NCBI GenBank assembly: GCA_003427395.1
Contig: BFEA01000034.1
Span: 1,263,963-1,319,396, forward strand
Direction: 5' to 3'
Length of the DNA: 55,434 nt
From: Chara braunii
Taxonomy: Eukaryota > Streptophyta > Charophyceae > Charales > Characeae
Part shown: positions 11,139 through 21,318 of the stretch, piece after piece
Layout: the number at the start of each line of letters is the position of its first letter
Position numbering within the stretch: the first letter of the stretch is position 1
Position numbers and translations under genes: made by a program
The notes under the pieces: model-generated
The model's database searches: none
What the model was told of the DNA's origin: nothing
The model's input: the letters and a program-made list of their open reading frames with translations, nothing else

Positions 11139-11700
11139 TTGACGGAACTACGACAGGTCCTTGGTCTGGCCAACTATTACCGCAAGTTCGTACATGACTT
11201 TACTGTAATAGCTTCTCCATTGTGTAGGCTGTTGAGGAAAGAGACAGTCTGGAAATGGGATAAAGACCGCGCTTCAGCCTTTGAGCGTCTAAAAAAATGC
11301 TTGATAGAGTACCCGGTTTTGAAGATCACTGATCCGTCCTTGCCGTTTATCGTTACCACTGACGCTATTCAATACGGGATAGGTGTTGTACTCCAACAGA
11401 AGGATGGAAATTGGTACAAACCTGTTGAGTTCATGTTCTATAGACTACCTAGTGAGAAGGTCGTCGCTTCTACGTATGAGAGTGTTGTTTGCTCTTAGAG
11501 AAGCCTTGAATCATTGGCGGCACTACCTCCTAGGTCGACATTTCAAAGTATATTCAAACCATGAGACACTTCGCTGGCTGAAAACCCAAGCTAGAATGAA
11601 GTTGACAAGGTGGGTTGGGGAGATTGATTAGTTTGATTTCGAACTGAGCCAATCAAAGGGAAGTATAAAGTTGTCGCTGATGCGCTAAGTAGGTGAGCAG
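11139..11700 (+). pseudogene. RNase H region of element A
   Basis: The end of the reverse transcriptase thumb (LRQVLGLANYYRKF) runs into an RNase H domain. The first catalytic Asp is kept in FIVTTDAIQYGIGVVL, where the usual Ser after TDA is Ile. A frameshift near 11458 separates it from the second half (HWRHYLLGRHFKVYSNHETL), and a stop lies at 11629-11631. The domain removes the RNA strand during reverse transcription in intact elements. Confidence 0.85.
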
Positions 11701-11726
11701 ATTTCTTCGGTGCCATCACTAGTAAC

Positions 11727-12786
11727 TTGGATGTGGGCGCTGAATTACAAGAGAAGATTAAGTCCGCCTACACTAGTTATCCAGTCTATAGTCAGTTGAT
11801 TGGCAAGGTGCAGACAACACCACACGAAGTTCCGGATTATAGAGTGACCCAGGGACTGTTGTTTGAGAAGACGGATATGCACGACAGATTGTGGATCCCA
11901 AACAATGAAGAGATTCGCAGTCTGATCCTAGGGGAATGCCACGATACCGAGGGACATTTTGGCTGGAGGAAGACGTATGCTAACCTCCTACGTTCCTACA
12001 CGTGGACTGGTATGAAACATGACTGTATAGCTTATGTGCAGGGCTGCAAAGTTTGTCAGCGGAACAAGAGTTCCACACAGCCTCCCCTTGGTTTACTTGG
12101 ACCGCTGCCTATACCATCAGGTCCTGGAGACTCCGTGTCTATAGACTTTATGGACACTAAGGTAAAGAGTAGAAACGGAAAGAGTCAAGTTATGGTGATA
12201 GTGGACAGATTTAGCAAGTTTGCTGTTTTGGTACCACTCCCTGCGGAAGCTAGAACGGACCTAGTGATTCGGGAATTTTTCAATCATTGGGTAAAGGACT
12301 ACGGGCATCCCTTGACTATCGTGAGTGATAGGGATACAAGGTTCACGGGCGAGCACTGGCAACAGCTTATGAGTGTGTATGGGTCCAAACTGACTATGTC
12401 TTCAGGTAGACACCCTGAAACAAATGGACAGACCGAGCAGATGAACAAAGTGCTGCAACAAGTGTTGCGCATGTACATCCGACCAGATGAGATAGACTGG
12501 GATGAACATCTAGCTAAGGTCGCTAGTGCCTATAACAATTCTGTGCATTTGGCTTCAGCACGAACGCCCATGGAACTACATTTAGGTTGGCGCCCACGTA
12601 GGCCAATTGATTGTCTTAACCCTGATCAAGTGCAAAGACTTCCACCAGGGACTAGAGTTTGCTGTGCAGTATCAAAAGGACAGAGAAAAAGTAAGAGAAA
12701 ACATAGCGAAAGCACAGCATCAGATGATAGAGCAGGCCAATAAGCACCGCAGACCATCACAGTTTGCTGTAGGGGATTTGGTCTGG
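11727..12786 (+). pseudogene. Integrase of element A (core intact, C-terminus interrupted)
   Basis: A 338-codon frame (11727-12743) holds a complete integrase core. The zinc-binding HH-CC domain is visible as CHDTEGHFGW and CKVCQRN. The catalytic triad is present: Asp in SIDFMDT, Asp in VSDRD, and Glu in NGQTEQ exactly 35 residues after the second Asp. A frameshift near 12650 moves the C-terminal part into another frame (QFAVGDLVW). This part is cut at 12786 by plastid DNA. It is the least decayed domain of element A. Confidence 0.92.
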
Positions 12787-12857
12787 ATTATTGTATTTTG
12801 TGTAGTGAAATAACCATGATTCTAAAAAACGATTTGTATTACTTAATTGCAAATTTT

Positions 12858-13025
12858 TCAGTAGTTTTGGAGTTCTTCTAGCAAGCCTTTTTCTATGAAT
12901 CGATGAAAACTTTCTAACTGAATTCTTATAAAATCAGGCAGTATTAAGATATCAGTATTTTTTTCGAATTTTATTATAGTTTTCGAACTTTTTTTGCTCG
13001 TACCATGAGAAATAACCGTAATCAT
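12858..13025 (-). pseudogene. rpoB: Plastid rpoB 5' fragment
   Basis: Reading the minus strand from the ATG at 13025 gives 55 residues before a TGA at 12858-12860. The end of this stretch, [19 protein letters not shown], matches the conserved N-terminal block of the plastid-encoded RNA polymerase beta subunit. The stop may be a post-insertion frameshift. Only the first few percent of the gene is present. A short open stretch beyond the stop (to about 12790) could be more of the gene but is not clearly recognisable. Confidence 0.8.
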
Positions 13026-13295
13026 TATATTATTTTATTTATTTTTCTTGTTATTGAATAAATACATTTTAAATCTTATTAATAATAAATAGAGATATTG
13101 ATAATTCAAGAAAATAAAATTAGTATGAAATAGCAAAATATTCTTCTAATGTAATATATCATATTCACTAATACTGTATCAATAGTATTATATATTGATA
13201 TTGATATTATATAATAGATATTATCTAAATATGATAATGATATGAATATATATTGTATAAATAAACTTATTCTTTGATTTTATAGAAAAAAAGAA

Positions 13296-13369
13296 GGCGA
13301 ACGTAGCCAAGTGGTCAAGGCAGTGGATTGTGGCTTCACGATACGCGGGTTCAATCCCCGTCGTTCGCC
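13296..13369 (+). tRNA. trnH-GUG: Plastid-type tRNA-His (GUG), inserted copy
   Basis: A complete cloverleaf can be drawn. The acceptor stem GGCGAACG pairs with CGTTCGCC, including the encoded extra 5' G that marks histidine tRNA. The D stem is GCC/GGC, the anticodon stem GTGGA/TTCAC with loop TTGTGGC (anticodon GTG), and the T arm GCGGGTTCAATCCCCGT. The sequence is close to plastid trnH-GUG of plants. The bases 3' of the anticodon (GC rather than the common AA) are unusual. It may be transcribed by Pol III in principle, but it is most likely an inert organelle-derived copy. Confidence 0.93.
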
Positions 13370-13370
13370 C

Positions 13371-13930
13371 ATATTTAGTGATGAATTTTTCTATCTACAA
13401 TAATCAATTTGAATATACTGATTTAGAATCAATATATTCAATATATATTTAGAATCAATATATTCAATATATATAATCTGTAATAATTTACAAGAAAATT
13501 ATCAAATAAATAGATATAATACAAATTCTGTTTATTTGTATTTCCTATTTTGGTATATTTATTATTTATATTTATTATTATTCTTTATTTCTTGCAATTT
13601 TCCTATTTTTTCTAAGTTGAATTCTATCAAATAATAATAATTATTCTATTGATGATTGTATTTGAGTAAATTCATTTATATATTTTTATATTTGATATTC
13701 TTTTATATTTGATATATTTTTATTAATTAATATTATTGATATATGCATATATGACATATATATGAATAATATTTATACATATATATCGTATAGACAAAAT
13801 CGAATATATAATTTTCACAAGATAGATCATGAATTAGAATCTATTCTTTTTTAGTTTATTAAATACAATAGAAAATGGAATAAGATTCATTCAAATAAGA
13901 TTAGTTAAATCTTATTAACTATTTGATTTA
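13371..13930. other. AT-rich plastid-like spacer
   Basis: Extremely AT-rich DNA without a recognisable gene, consistent with plastid intergenic sequence. A short local duplication (TTTAGAATCAATATATTCAA) lies at about 13422-13470. Confidence 0.6.
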
Positions 13931-14041
13931 CCCGCACCTTCCAGTACGGCTACCTTGTTACGACTTCACTCCAGTCACTAGCCCTGCCTTCGGCATCCCC
14001 CTCCTTAAGTAATTTAAGGTTAGGGTAACGACTTCGGGCAC
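13931..14041 (-). rRNA. rrn16: Plastid 16S rRNA 3'-end fragment
   Basis: The reverse complement matches the 3' end of plastid 16S rRNA, including the conserved GAAGTCGTAACAAGGTA and GTACTGGAAGGTGC segments. The match starts just inside the 3' terminus and stops near 14041, where the sequence switches to 23S rRNA. About 110 nt are present. It is a non-functional fragment. Confidence 0.92.
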
Positions 14042-14196
14042 ACTCAATGGCTGATTTCCGTCCAGCCTGAGGGAACCTTTGCACGCCTCCGTTACCCTTT
14101 GGGAGGCCTACGCCCCATAGAAACTGTCTACCTGAGACTTTTCCTTAGCCGGAAACGACATAAGGTTAGAATTCTAGCTTCTCAAGAGTGGTATCT
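14042..14196 (-). rRNA. rrn23: Plastid 23S rRNA internal fragment
   Basis: The plus strand reads as the complement of 23S rRNA domain sequence: CTGATTTCCGTCCAGCC, CCTCCGTTACCCTTTGGGAGG and AAGGTTAGAATTCTAGC are the familiar blocks. The match ends at GAGTGGTATCT, exactly where retrotransposon sequence resumes. About 150 nt are present. Confidence 0.92.
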
Positions 14197-14386
14197 AAAG
14201 AATTTCTTCTAGAGGAGAATGTCTCGCATAAATTATTGCCTGCGTATAGGGGACCATGGCAGATTCTTAACATGATTGGTGATGTGGATGATCCTTCCTA
14301 TGTTGTCGAGATTCCTCCGCATTTGCGCACTTACCCAGTGTTTCATGCTTCCAAGTTACTCCCTTGTGTCACAATGAGCTATTTCC
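14197..14386 (+). pseudogene. Integrase GPY/F-like module, unit 1 (resumes after plastid insert)
   Basis: Sequence continues from the interrupted integrase tail with YRGPWQILNMIGD and PSYVVEIPPHL followed by YPVFHASKLLP, the usual end of Ty3/gypsy integrase before the chromodomain. It stops at 14386, where the second copy begins. Confidence 0.85.
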
Positions 14387-14830
14387 CAGATGATAGAGCA
14401 GGCCAATAAGCACCGCCGACCATCGCAGTTTGCTGTAGGGGATTTGGTCTGGGTTAAGTCTAAAGAGTTTCTTCTAGAGTAGAAAGTCTCACAGAAGTTA
14501 TTGTCTGCGTATAGGGGACCGTGGCAGGTTCTCGATATGATTGGTGATGTGGATGGTCCTTCCTATGTTGTTGACATTCCCCCACATTTGCACACTTACC
14601 CGGTGTTTCATGCTTCCAAGTTACTCCCATGTGTCAGCAATGAGCTATTTCCGACTCGCAGATCTATGATTCCTCCTGATATGGATGGAAAGTATGATGT
14701 CGACTGCATTGTTGCTGAGGATGTCTATAGATCCGGATGCAGGGGTAGGCCCTAGCGGCAGTATGAAGTCAGATTGGCTTATCAAGAGCCTTCTGAAGAT
14801 CGCTGGTTTACGAGGAATCAACATAGTTGA
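14387..14830 (+). pseudogene. Integrase C-terminal region, unit 2, with chromodomain-like tail
   Basis: The second copy repeats QFAVGDLVW through YPVFHASKLLP without the insert, with a stop near 14480. It continues into a tail resembling a chromodomain (VDCIVAEDVYRSG, then RQYEVRLAYQEPSEDRWF). That tail is interrupted by a stop near 14753. Chromodomains of plant chromoviruses direct insertion to heterochromatin. The call rests on position and a weak pattern. Confidence 0.75.
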
Positions 14831-15017
14831 TAGATAAAGATTGTAACTTTCTTGGAGGACCTCGAAGTTAGGCCAGCGAGAGTGAAAAGCATTCCACGAT
14901 GCAGGCCCCAAATTCGAATTTCAGGGTCAAGGTCTCAAGCCAAGGGAGGCCAAGTTGGCGAGTTCAGAATGGTCACAGTCGGGTACCTTTAGGAGTCGAG
15001 TCTAAGAGGCACCTGGT
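14831..15017. other. Downstream flank of element A
   Basis: No gene seen. If a 3' long terminal repeat exists it should begin near here, but without its partner upstream I cannot delimit it. Confidence 0.4.
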
Positions 15018-15208
15018 AAACAGTCACATCCCAAAGGCAAAAGTTGCATTCTGTAAGCAAAAGTCACGTCTTATATTGAAAAGTCTTATTGAAAAGTCAT
15101 GTCCCACAGGCAAAGGACACTTCACAAGGCAAAAGTCGTGTCCCATAGGCAAGAGTCACATCCCACAGTCAAAAGTCATGTTCCACAGATGAAAAGTCGT
15201 GACTCACA
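15018..15208 (+). repeat. Degenerate tandem repeat, about 22 bp
   Basis: About eight diverged units of the type AAAAGTCGTGTCCCACAGGC. Units vary in length and sequence. The repeat lies just 3' of element A, so it may belong to its terminal region. Confidence 0.8.
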
Positions 15209-15570
15209 GACTCTAGCAGCAGCACAGCAATGAAAATCGGGAAAAGTACCAGGCCTTGACATTCTGAAGCAAGCAGGCCGTGGGCATGTGGTACCGGGTC
15301 CAAATCAAGCCAAAGGAAGCAGAGGCTGGGACAAGTTGAGGCTCAGTCCAAGTCAATATAAGGACTGGCCATCCACATTTCCGGGAGATTGCTCATTTGT
15401 GAGAAGTGTGGAAGTGCTGGTGAAGTGCTTGTGCGCTATCTGCGGGTAACATGCGGGCAACAGCCCTGCTGAGCAGCGCTGCACTGAGAGGGAAGGTGGA
15501 CATAGCCGCATAAGTTAGTAGGGATAGAGCTGAGTAGCAGTGGATGTATTCAGAGTCAAGATTCTCAAGT
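15209..15570. other. Unassigned DNA
   Basis: No recognisable gene or RNA seen between the 22-bp tandem repeat and the GA tract. Confidence 0.5.
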
Positions 15571-15583
15571 AGAGAGAGAGGGG

Positions 15584-15648
<65 letters not shown>
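15571..15648. repeat. (GA)n microsatellite with a G run
   Basis: Long GA run interrupted once by a run of G at about 15581-15587. Confidence 0.97.
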
Positions 15649-15649
<1 letters not shown>

Positions 15650-18600
15650 ATGGATGAACAAGGCTAGGAGGGACAGAGAGAAAGAAAGAGAGAGTGAGCC
15701 AGGGAGAGAAGAGAGTCACCTACCTTAGATGAGGATGCTGGTATTGGGTTGCTCTGCGCTGTTGAGCTCTTGGTGACTGGATCTCCGAAACTGTTTAATG
15801 TGATAATTTGTTGGAATTTCTAAGCTGCGCGTATCTGGACTTTGCAGTTCTGGACTCCAGTGTGGATTTCGTGTGATCTCTCAATGTGTGTGTGCGTGCT
15901 CAAGGTGTCGAGCAGTGAGGCTCAACGCAATTCATTTTTTATCTTAAAATTAGCAAGGAATTTTCAGGTGGCCCTCAGTGAATCCTTTTTCGTATTGCAA
16001 TTTTAGTATTATTTTACAACAACATATTTTTTTGGGGGAATTTTTTTTTAATTAGTTTTTCTATTTTTTTGAACTGTGCGCTGGGAACGCCCGGGACCCT
16101 GCCCGGACCCTGCCCGGCCTGGGCTTCCCAGGAGGGTACCCGGGCGACCCTCCCCCAGCAGGGCGTCCTGGGGACCAGCACTGAAACGGACACCATTCTG
16201 TGAGTAAAGTGTAAGCATGCACAAAAAAAAAAAAAAAAAAATGTTCATATTCAATAGGAGGAAGAGAAGGGGAAGAAGAACTGTCGCTGGGAAAGTGATT
16301 TGCTTCTGTGGCCATGGGAAATCGGGGTCAAAAACCATACAGCCTTGTCTGGGCAGGTATTTATTGTCTGTGATCTGTTTTTTTCTTTTTTTTCATTTTC
16401 AAACTTATTGCCTCCCACCTCACCTGCAACCGCGGTTCCCCTTTCCTTTCTGAGATTCTGAGAACGACTTTTCTTTCGTTTTTGAAAAATATACTGAGAA
16501 TGGCTTGACGTTGTTGGTGTTTGCAAAACTGTTACTTGCATGAGCAGTTGAAGTAGTTTCATCAACAGCAGCAGCGTTTGCTCGTCTGCAACGGCCTTCA
16601 ACAACAGTGGCCACCATTGACCTGGATTCAATCTCTTCTGCACCAATCGATTTGACAACCCCGGACAACAATGGTGCAGTTGATGACTGTGTTGTTTTGT
16701 CAGAAATCCCTGAAAACATGGTACGCACACCTTGCCTCTTCTTCCCCATTGCCCCCTCACTATTTCCCTTGTATGGGAAACATGCACAAATGTCCGCAAT
16801 GTTTTGATGGTTGGACTGATATTCCCTCTTCGGTACCATTCATAACTCCCCCGTGATGCAACCCTGCACTGAATTCAACCAGCAAACTGGCTCTTTCACT
16901 GATGCACCTCAGTCAGCCATTGCGGCATGACCAAATTTTTGATGGTGCCCTGACCAACCCATCCTGAATGTTGGCATCCCTTGCAGAGCTTGTTCTAAGT
17001 TTCATATCCTTTTAGACTCATGCTGCACTATGCTTACACAGCACATGAGGCGGGCATGTCTGTGTGTGTGTGTGCGCGCACGTGATAGACTCGTGGATGT
17101 GGGGCAGCCCGCGCTCAACTTCATCAACGTGGCGAGCCTTGTATGTGGGAGGCACAGTAAAGGGGGAGCTAAAAGAAGAATGATCAAAAGGATGGTCACC
17201 TGTGCTCTTCATGTTTTTGTCGCAACTGCGGTCTTTGAGCTCGTAGATACGTTTGCGGTATCATGGCACCTGTGCTTTTTGCAAGGAACATGAGTATGGA
17301 CGAAGCACAGAAATCCAGAATGCAAAAATCACACTGAAGTCCAAGTATTCAAAGCCAAAGCAGATAGCACATGGAACCGAGTAACCATCCAATTGAGAAT
17401 GATACAGAAGAATCGTGAGTCAATGTCCATGCCCAACAGGGCAACACCAACAGCATAACCCAAATGTAGCTCTCTCTTGTGAATGGCGCCAGGCGCCCTA
17501 TCTACTCTACAGCCCATCCTACAACCACAGCAATGAACAGCAAACAGACAACTTGACTACCAGCGAGTGATGATGTCAACACCAATGCCGACCTCCACCT
17601 TCACCAGGTACGTGTCCTCTTCCCCACACTCTCCCTTGTTACCCACACAGTGCCCAGATTCAGATAGTGGGCCGATTTTCCCTTTGGCATTTTCGGCCTC
17701 TCTACCCAGCATGCATTGTCGGCCTCACGTTCGAGTGCCCAGGGCCTAACTAACTCGGAGGCCCTGGGCTTTCAGCATTTGCTGAAATCCGAGACTCGGT
17801 GCACACCAACCAACTGGCGTGCTGCAACTGTATGAACCCCACTTCGTGAAATGTTGGCACAGAGGGCTCTTGTTGATTTGCTGGCCCGCCTTCACTTAGG
17901 GTGGGCACGAGGCTTGCTGGGGCCTTAGCCCAGAACATGCACATCATGGCAAGGCCCCTACTTGAGGGCTCAATCCTCACATTTTGTTCATCTATTAATA
18001 CTGAGGGAAGCGAAGAAGGCGAAGGGGGCGGAGAGAATGGAGGGGAGGGTAGGAAGGGGAAACGCAAAAGCAAAGAAGGCGAAGGCGTCAGACGGGAAGG
18101 GGGGGGAAGGAGGGAGGAACGTAAGAGATAAACTGGAAATGCATCTGAAACCATGCTGCCATTTTTCATCAAGGCAAATAGAACCAGAAAGGAAGACAGA
18201 AACAGGAACGCACGATGAATCGGAATGCAAGACATAAACAGCAATGCATCCAAAAGCAATGTTCTTGAGCCAGGGCTCGATCCCTGGTCCGCAGGTTACC
18301 ACCCACCAGGCGGCTTCTCTGATCTCCGGATCCTGACTGTTGGCACGCTCTGCAGTTGGCGCCCGTTCTCAAATCCCTCCTCTGGCACTTTCGGATTTCG
18401 ATACTCGGTGCCATCCGGCATTCTGGCCCAGGCTCAGATGTCCGATTTTCAGTTCAGCTCCGAGGCAAATTGCACTTCTACCCTCGTTTTTTTTTTTTGA
18501 GTCCGGTACTTGAGTCGGTCATCCAGTTTTCTGCCTCAGTGCTTGTGCTTCAGTGCGACTTGCTGTGACATTGTGTTCGGAATCCAAGATTGCGACTTTG

Positions 18601-19198
18601 CGACTTTGCCACTTTGTGTCTGCGTCCGTCGAGTCGTGTCGAGTCTGCGTCGAGTTGAGTGAGCGTGTGTGTGTGCTCTCAACATTGCTTTTTCGAAATT
18701 CGAAAACAAATTTTCCCTTCTCTCATATATTTTAAATTCATAAAGTTCCTTTTTTTTTTTTTTTTTGAAATCTGAAAATTGCTATCAGACTCACTTGCTT
18801 TCACAACTCGCATGTAAACAGGTAGCTCAGCAAACTGGCGACAAGCGCCCACTCAGAACTCAGAGATATGGTAACCACAAACACAGTTCAGATACAAGCT
18901 CACTTCAAACGGCTATGGCGCAACAGCGCCTGTACAGCTCTCTGTTCACACACACAGTATCACCTTGGATATCCCACACGAGTCACACTGTACCCACACA
19001 CACACACACACGCTACACTCCTCTATCAGCTATGGCCACTACTACCCCTATCGCTATGGCTAAGCTCTCCTTCTCGCCCATTTCGTCTTCGGGCATACTG
19101 CAGACCACCTCGCACAAGTCGCTATGGCAGCGCTTCTGCATGGCTTACGCGGGAATGAATGAATGGCTGGGCGCTGCCTCTTGATTTATACTTCTGTA
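15649..19198. other. Unassigned DNA before gap 1
   Basis: I recognise no gene here. Visible structure includes a GC-rich island at about 16080-16190 between AT-rich flanks, with a duplicated GACCCTGCCCGG and the foldback CCTGGGCTTCCCAGG. There is a poly(A) run at about 16222-16240, a GT-rich patch near 17060-17075 and a (CA)n patch near 18995-19012. Open frames of 60-180 codons overlap on both strands without family motifs. Confidence 0.45.
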
Positions 19199-19958
19199 NN
19201 NNNNNNNNNNNNNNNNNNNNNNNNNNNNNNNNNNNNNNNNNNNNNNNNNNNNNNNNNNNNNNNNNNNNNNNNNNNNNNNNNNNNNNNNNNNNNNNNNNNN
19301 NNNNNNNNNNNNNNNNNNNNNNNNNNNNNNNNNNNNNNNNNNNNNNNNNNNNNNNNNNNNNNNNNNNNNNNNNNNNNNNNNNNNNNNNNNNNNNNNNNNN
19401 NNNNNNNNNNNNNNNNNNNNNNNNNNNNNNNNNNNNNNNNNNNNNNNNNNNNNNNNNNNNNNNNNNNNNNNNNNNNNNNNNNNNNNNNNNNNNNNNNNNN
19501 NNNNNNNNNNNNNNNNNNNNNNNNNNNNNNNNNNNNNNNNNNNNNNNNNNNNNNNNNNNNNNNNNNNNNNNNNNNNNNNNNNNNNNNNNNNNNNNNNNNN
19601 NNNNNNNNNNNNNNNNNNNNNNNNNNNNNNNNNNNNNNNNNNNNNNNNNNNNNNNNNNNNNNNNNNNNNNNNNNNNNNNNNNNNNNNNNNNNNNNNNNNN
19701 NNNNNNNNNNNNNNNNNNNNNNNNNNNNNNNNNNNNNNNNNNNNNNNNNNNNNNNNNNNNNNNNNNNNNNNNNNNNNNNNNNNNNNNNNNNNNNNNNNNN
19801 NNNNNNNNNNNNNNNNNNNNNNNNNNNNNNNNNNNNNNNNNNNNNNNNNNNNNNNNNNNNNNNNNNNNNNNNNNNNNNNNNNNNNNNNNNNNNNNNNNNN
19901 NNNNNNNNNNNNNNNNNNNNNNNNNNNNNNNNNNNNNNNNNNNNNNNNNNNNNNNNNN
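19199..19958. other. Assembly gap 1 (760 N)
   Basis: Run of N. Reading frames that appear to cross it are not real evidence of coding. Confidence 0.99.

Positions 19959-20002
<44 letters not shown>
19959..20002. repeat. Poly(A) run at right edge of gap 1
   Basis: Forty-four A residues abut the gap. This could be the tail of an inserted retroposed sequence hidden in the gap, or simply the homopolymer that broke the assembly. Confidence 0.95.
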
Positions 20003-20003
<1 letters not shown>

Positions 20004-20387
20004 AACGAAAAAAACTATGTTATGCAGAAAAAAAAACTGAACAACTTTTGCCTCAGGGTCACATCGAAATTCTTTACCAACTTTAAATTAAAATTTTAAA
20101 ATTAAAAAATAATTTTTATTTTTTTTATTTTTTTATTTCTTTTTGGCGCGGCCGGGCAAGTGGACCCGGGCCACTCTGGTAGCCTAGTGAGAAATCCATT
20201 TTTTCTCTCAAACCTTTTTCAAATTTTCTTGAAAAACACACTCATCGAATTAATTTTGAATAAATTTAATTTCGAAATATTTTTTTTGAAATTATTTTTG
20301 TTTTTGCGAATTCTATTTGGAAATTATCTTCGTCGCTAAATCAATTAATGTTACTCTACACTTGTAAATAGGAACCCGCCCTCGGAC
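20003..20387. other. AT-rich leader upstream of element B
   Basis: AT-rich DNA with a short GC-rich patch (about 20145-20180). It may include the 5' leader of element B. I could not identify a primer binding site or a terminal repeat. Confidence 0.4.
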
Positions 20388-21215
20388 ATGACACACACAG
20401 TCAGGAACTCTCAATGCGTAGCCGCCGCTGCTGCCACCGCCTCCACTTCATCTGCTGCTTACACCTCGTCCGCCGCTACCACGGCCTTCTCCCCCACCAT
20501 GGCCCAATCATCCAGCATTGATATGTCCGGCATCCGCACCGACTCCGTCGACAGCATCGCCAGCAACCTCGCAGGCGAGCAAACACCAGCACCTGATGGC
20601 GCGACCGATCTCGCAACACTCCTCCACATGGTGACATCCGTCCACTCATCCATCGACGACATCAGAACATCGGTCTCCACCATCTGCGCTCGTGTGACCG
20701 CCATCGAAAATCAAACCCCTGCCATCCAGATCGTCACCACCATGTCCCCCTCCCCCACCTCGGGTGCGACCACCCTTCTTCCATCCTCTGCCTCCACATC
20801 CGCCGCCCTCTCCGCTAGTACGTCATCCACACCCCCGCCTTCATCCACCACCACCTCCACCATGGTCTCCCCACCACCCAAGACAACAACCCCCGCCGTC
20901 ACACAGTCGTCGACCATTCGCCCCCACTCAAAACCTCTGTCGACTACATCCACTATCACTTCCACCCACCCCACCTATACCCAGATCACTTCTGCACCAC
21001 ACGCCCTGTACCCCGGTCTTCCACTACTTCCACCAAACGTGCTCATTCCCGCCAACCCGCTGACAATTTCACCCGGATTGACTCTTCCTCCCCTATGCTC
21101 GACTTCAATGCCCTCACGGCTACTGCCACCAAACTACACCAAGCCTTCTCCCTCCCAAACTGCATTCTGCACCACTCACCCAGCCCACCTCGAAAAGCTC
21201 ACGCCGGAGGAGTGA
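20388..21215 (+). pseudogene. gag-like ORF of element B
   Basis: A 275-codon open frame, rich in Ser, Thr, Ala and Pro, with a predicted helical patch (LATLLHMVTSVHSSIDDI) in its first third. I see no capsid major-homology region and no zinc knuckle. The sequence then jumps to the protease linker (21319 onward), so the capsid and nucleocapsid part appears to have been lost. It could alternatively be a low-complexity N-terminal Gag extension. Assignment to gag is by position. Confidence 0.6.
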
Positions 21216-21318
21216 ACTTACCTTTAGGAGAAGGGTGGTTGTTTCAGATGCCGACGATTAGGCCATCAACAGACAAGCTGTCCAAATACCGCACAGCTCA
21301 CACGTTAGGCACCTAGGT

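Larger units (their letters stand above)
12787..14196. other. Chimeric plastid DNA insertion (NUPT)
   Basis: An AT-rich block that interrupts unit 1 of the duplicated integrase tail. It contains, in order, a 5' rpoB piece (minus strand), trnH-GUG (plus strand), AT-rich spacer, the 3' end of 16S rRNA (minus) and a 23S rRNA piece (minus). Comparison with the intact copy at 14387-14652 shows that the insert replaced about 6 bp. It shares the 3 bp TCT at its right edge (14194-14196). On the minus strand the 23S piece precedes the 16S piece, the reverse of the plastid rRNA operon, so at least two plastid fragments were joined. Confidence 0.93.
12721..14652 (+). repeat. Tandem duplication of integrase C-terminal region, one copy carrying plastid DNA
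   Basis: Unit 1 runs from 12721 to 14386, of which 12787-14196 is foreign. Unit 2 runs from 14387 to 14652. Both begin CAGATGATAGAGCAGGCC and end GAGCTATTTCC. Without the insert, unit 1 is about 260 bp and matches the 266-bp unit 2 with scattered substitutions. Only unit 1 carries the plastid insert. Confidence 0.93.
6982..14830 (+). mobile_element. Ty3/gypsy LTR retrotransposon A (degenerate, chromodomain-like tail)
   Basis: Domains occur in the Ty3/gypsy order gag, protease, reverse transcriptase, RNase H, integrase and C-terminal chromodomain-like tail, all on the plus strand. I could not identify the flanking long terminal repeats. Coding capacity is broken by several stops, frameshifts, tandem duplications (8212-8722, 9594-9803, 12721-14652), a MITE insertion (7426-7545) and a plastid DNA insert (12787-14196). 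Integrase is the only domain with a long intact reading frame. The element cannot be autonomous now. Confidence 0.9.

Noticed and set aside
13931-14196. Mitochondrial or bacterial origin of the rRNA pieces
   Set aside because: The sequence matches plastid forms of 16S and 23S rRNA, and they sit with plastid-type trnH and rpoB, so a plastid source is more economical.
18262-18370. Primer binding site near TTGGCGCCCG (18356)
   Set aside because: Only nine bases resemble known primer sites; the following bases do not fit, and no LTR end precedes it.
19145-20086. Frames of about 290-307 codons across gap 1
   Set aside because: Most residues are unknown and the rest come from the poly(A) run.
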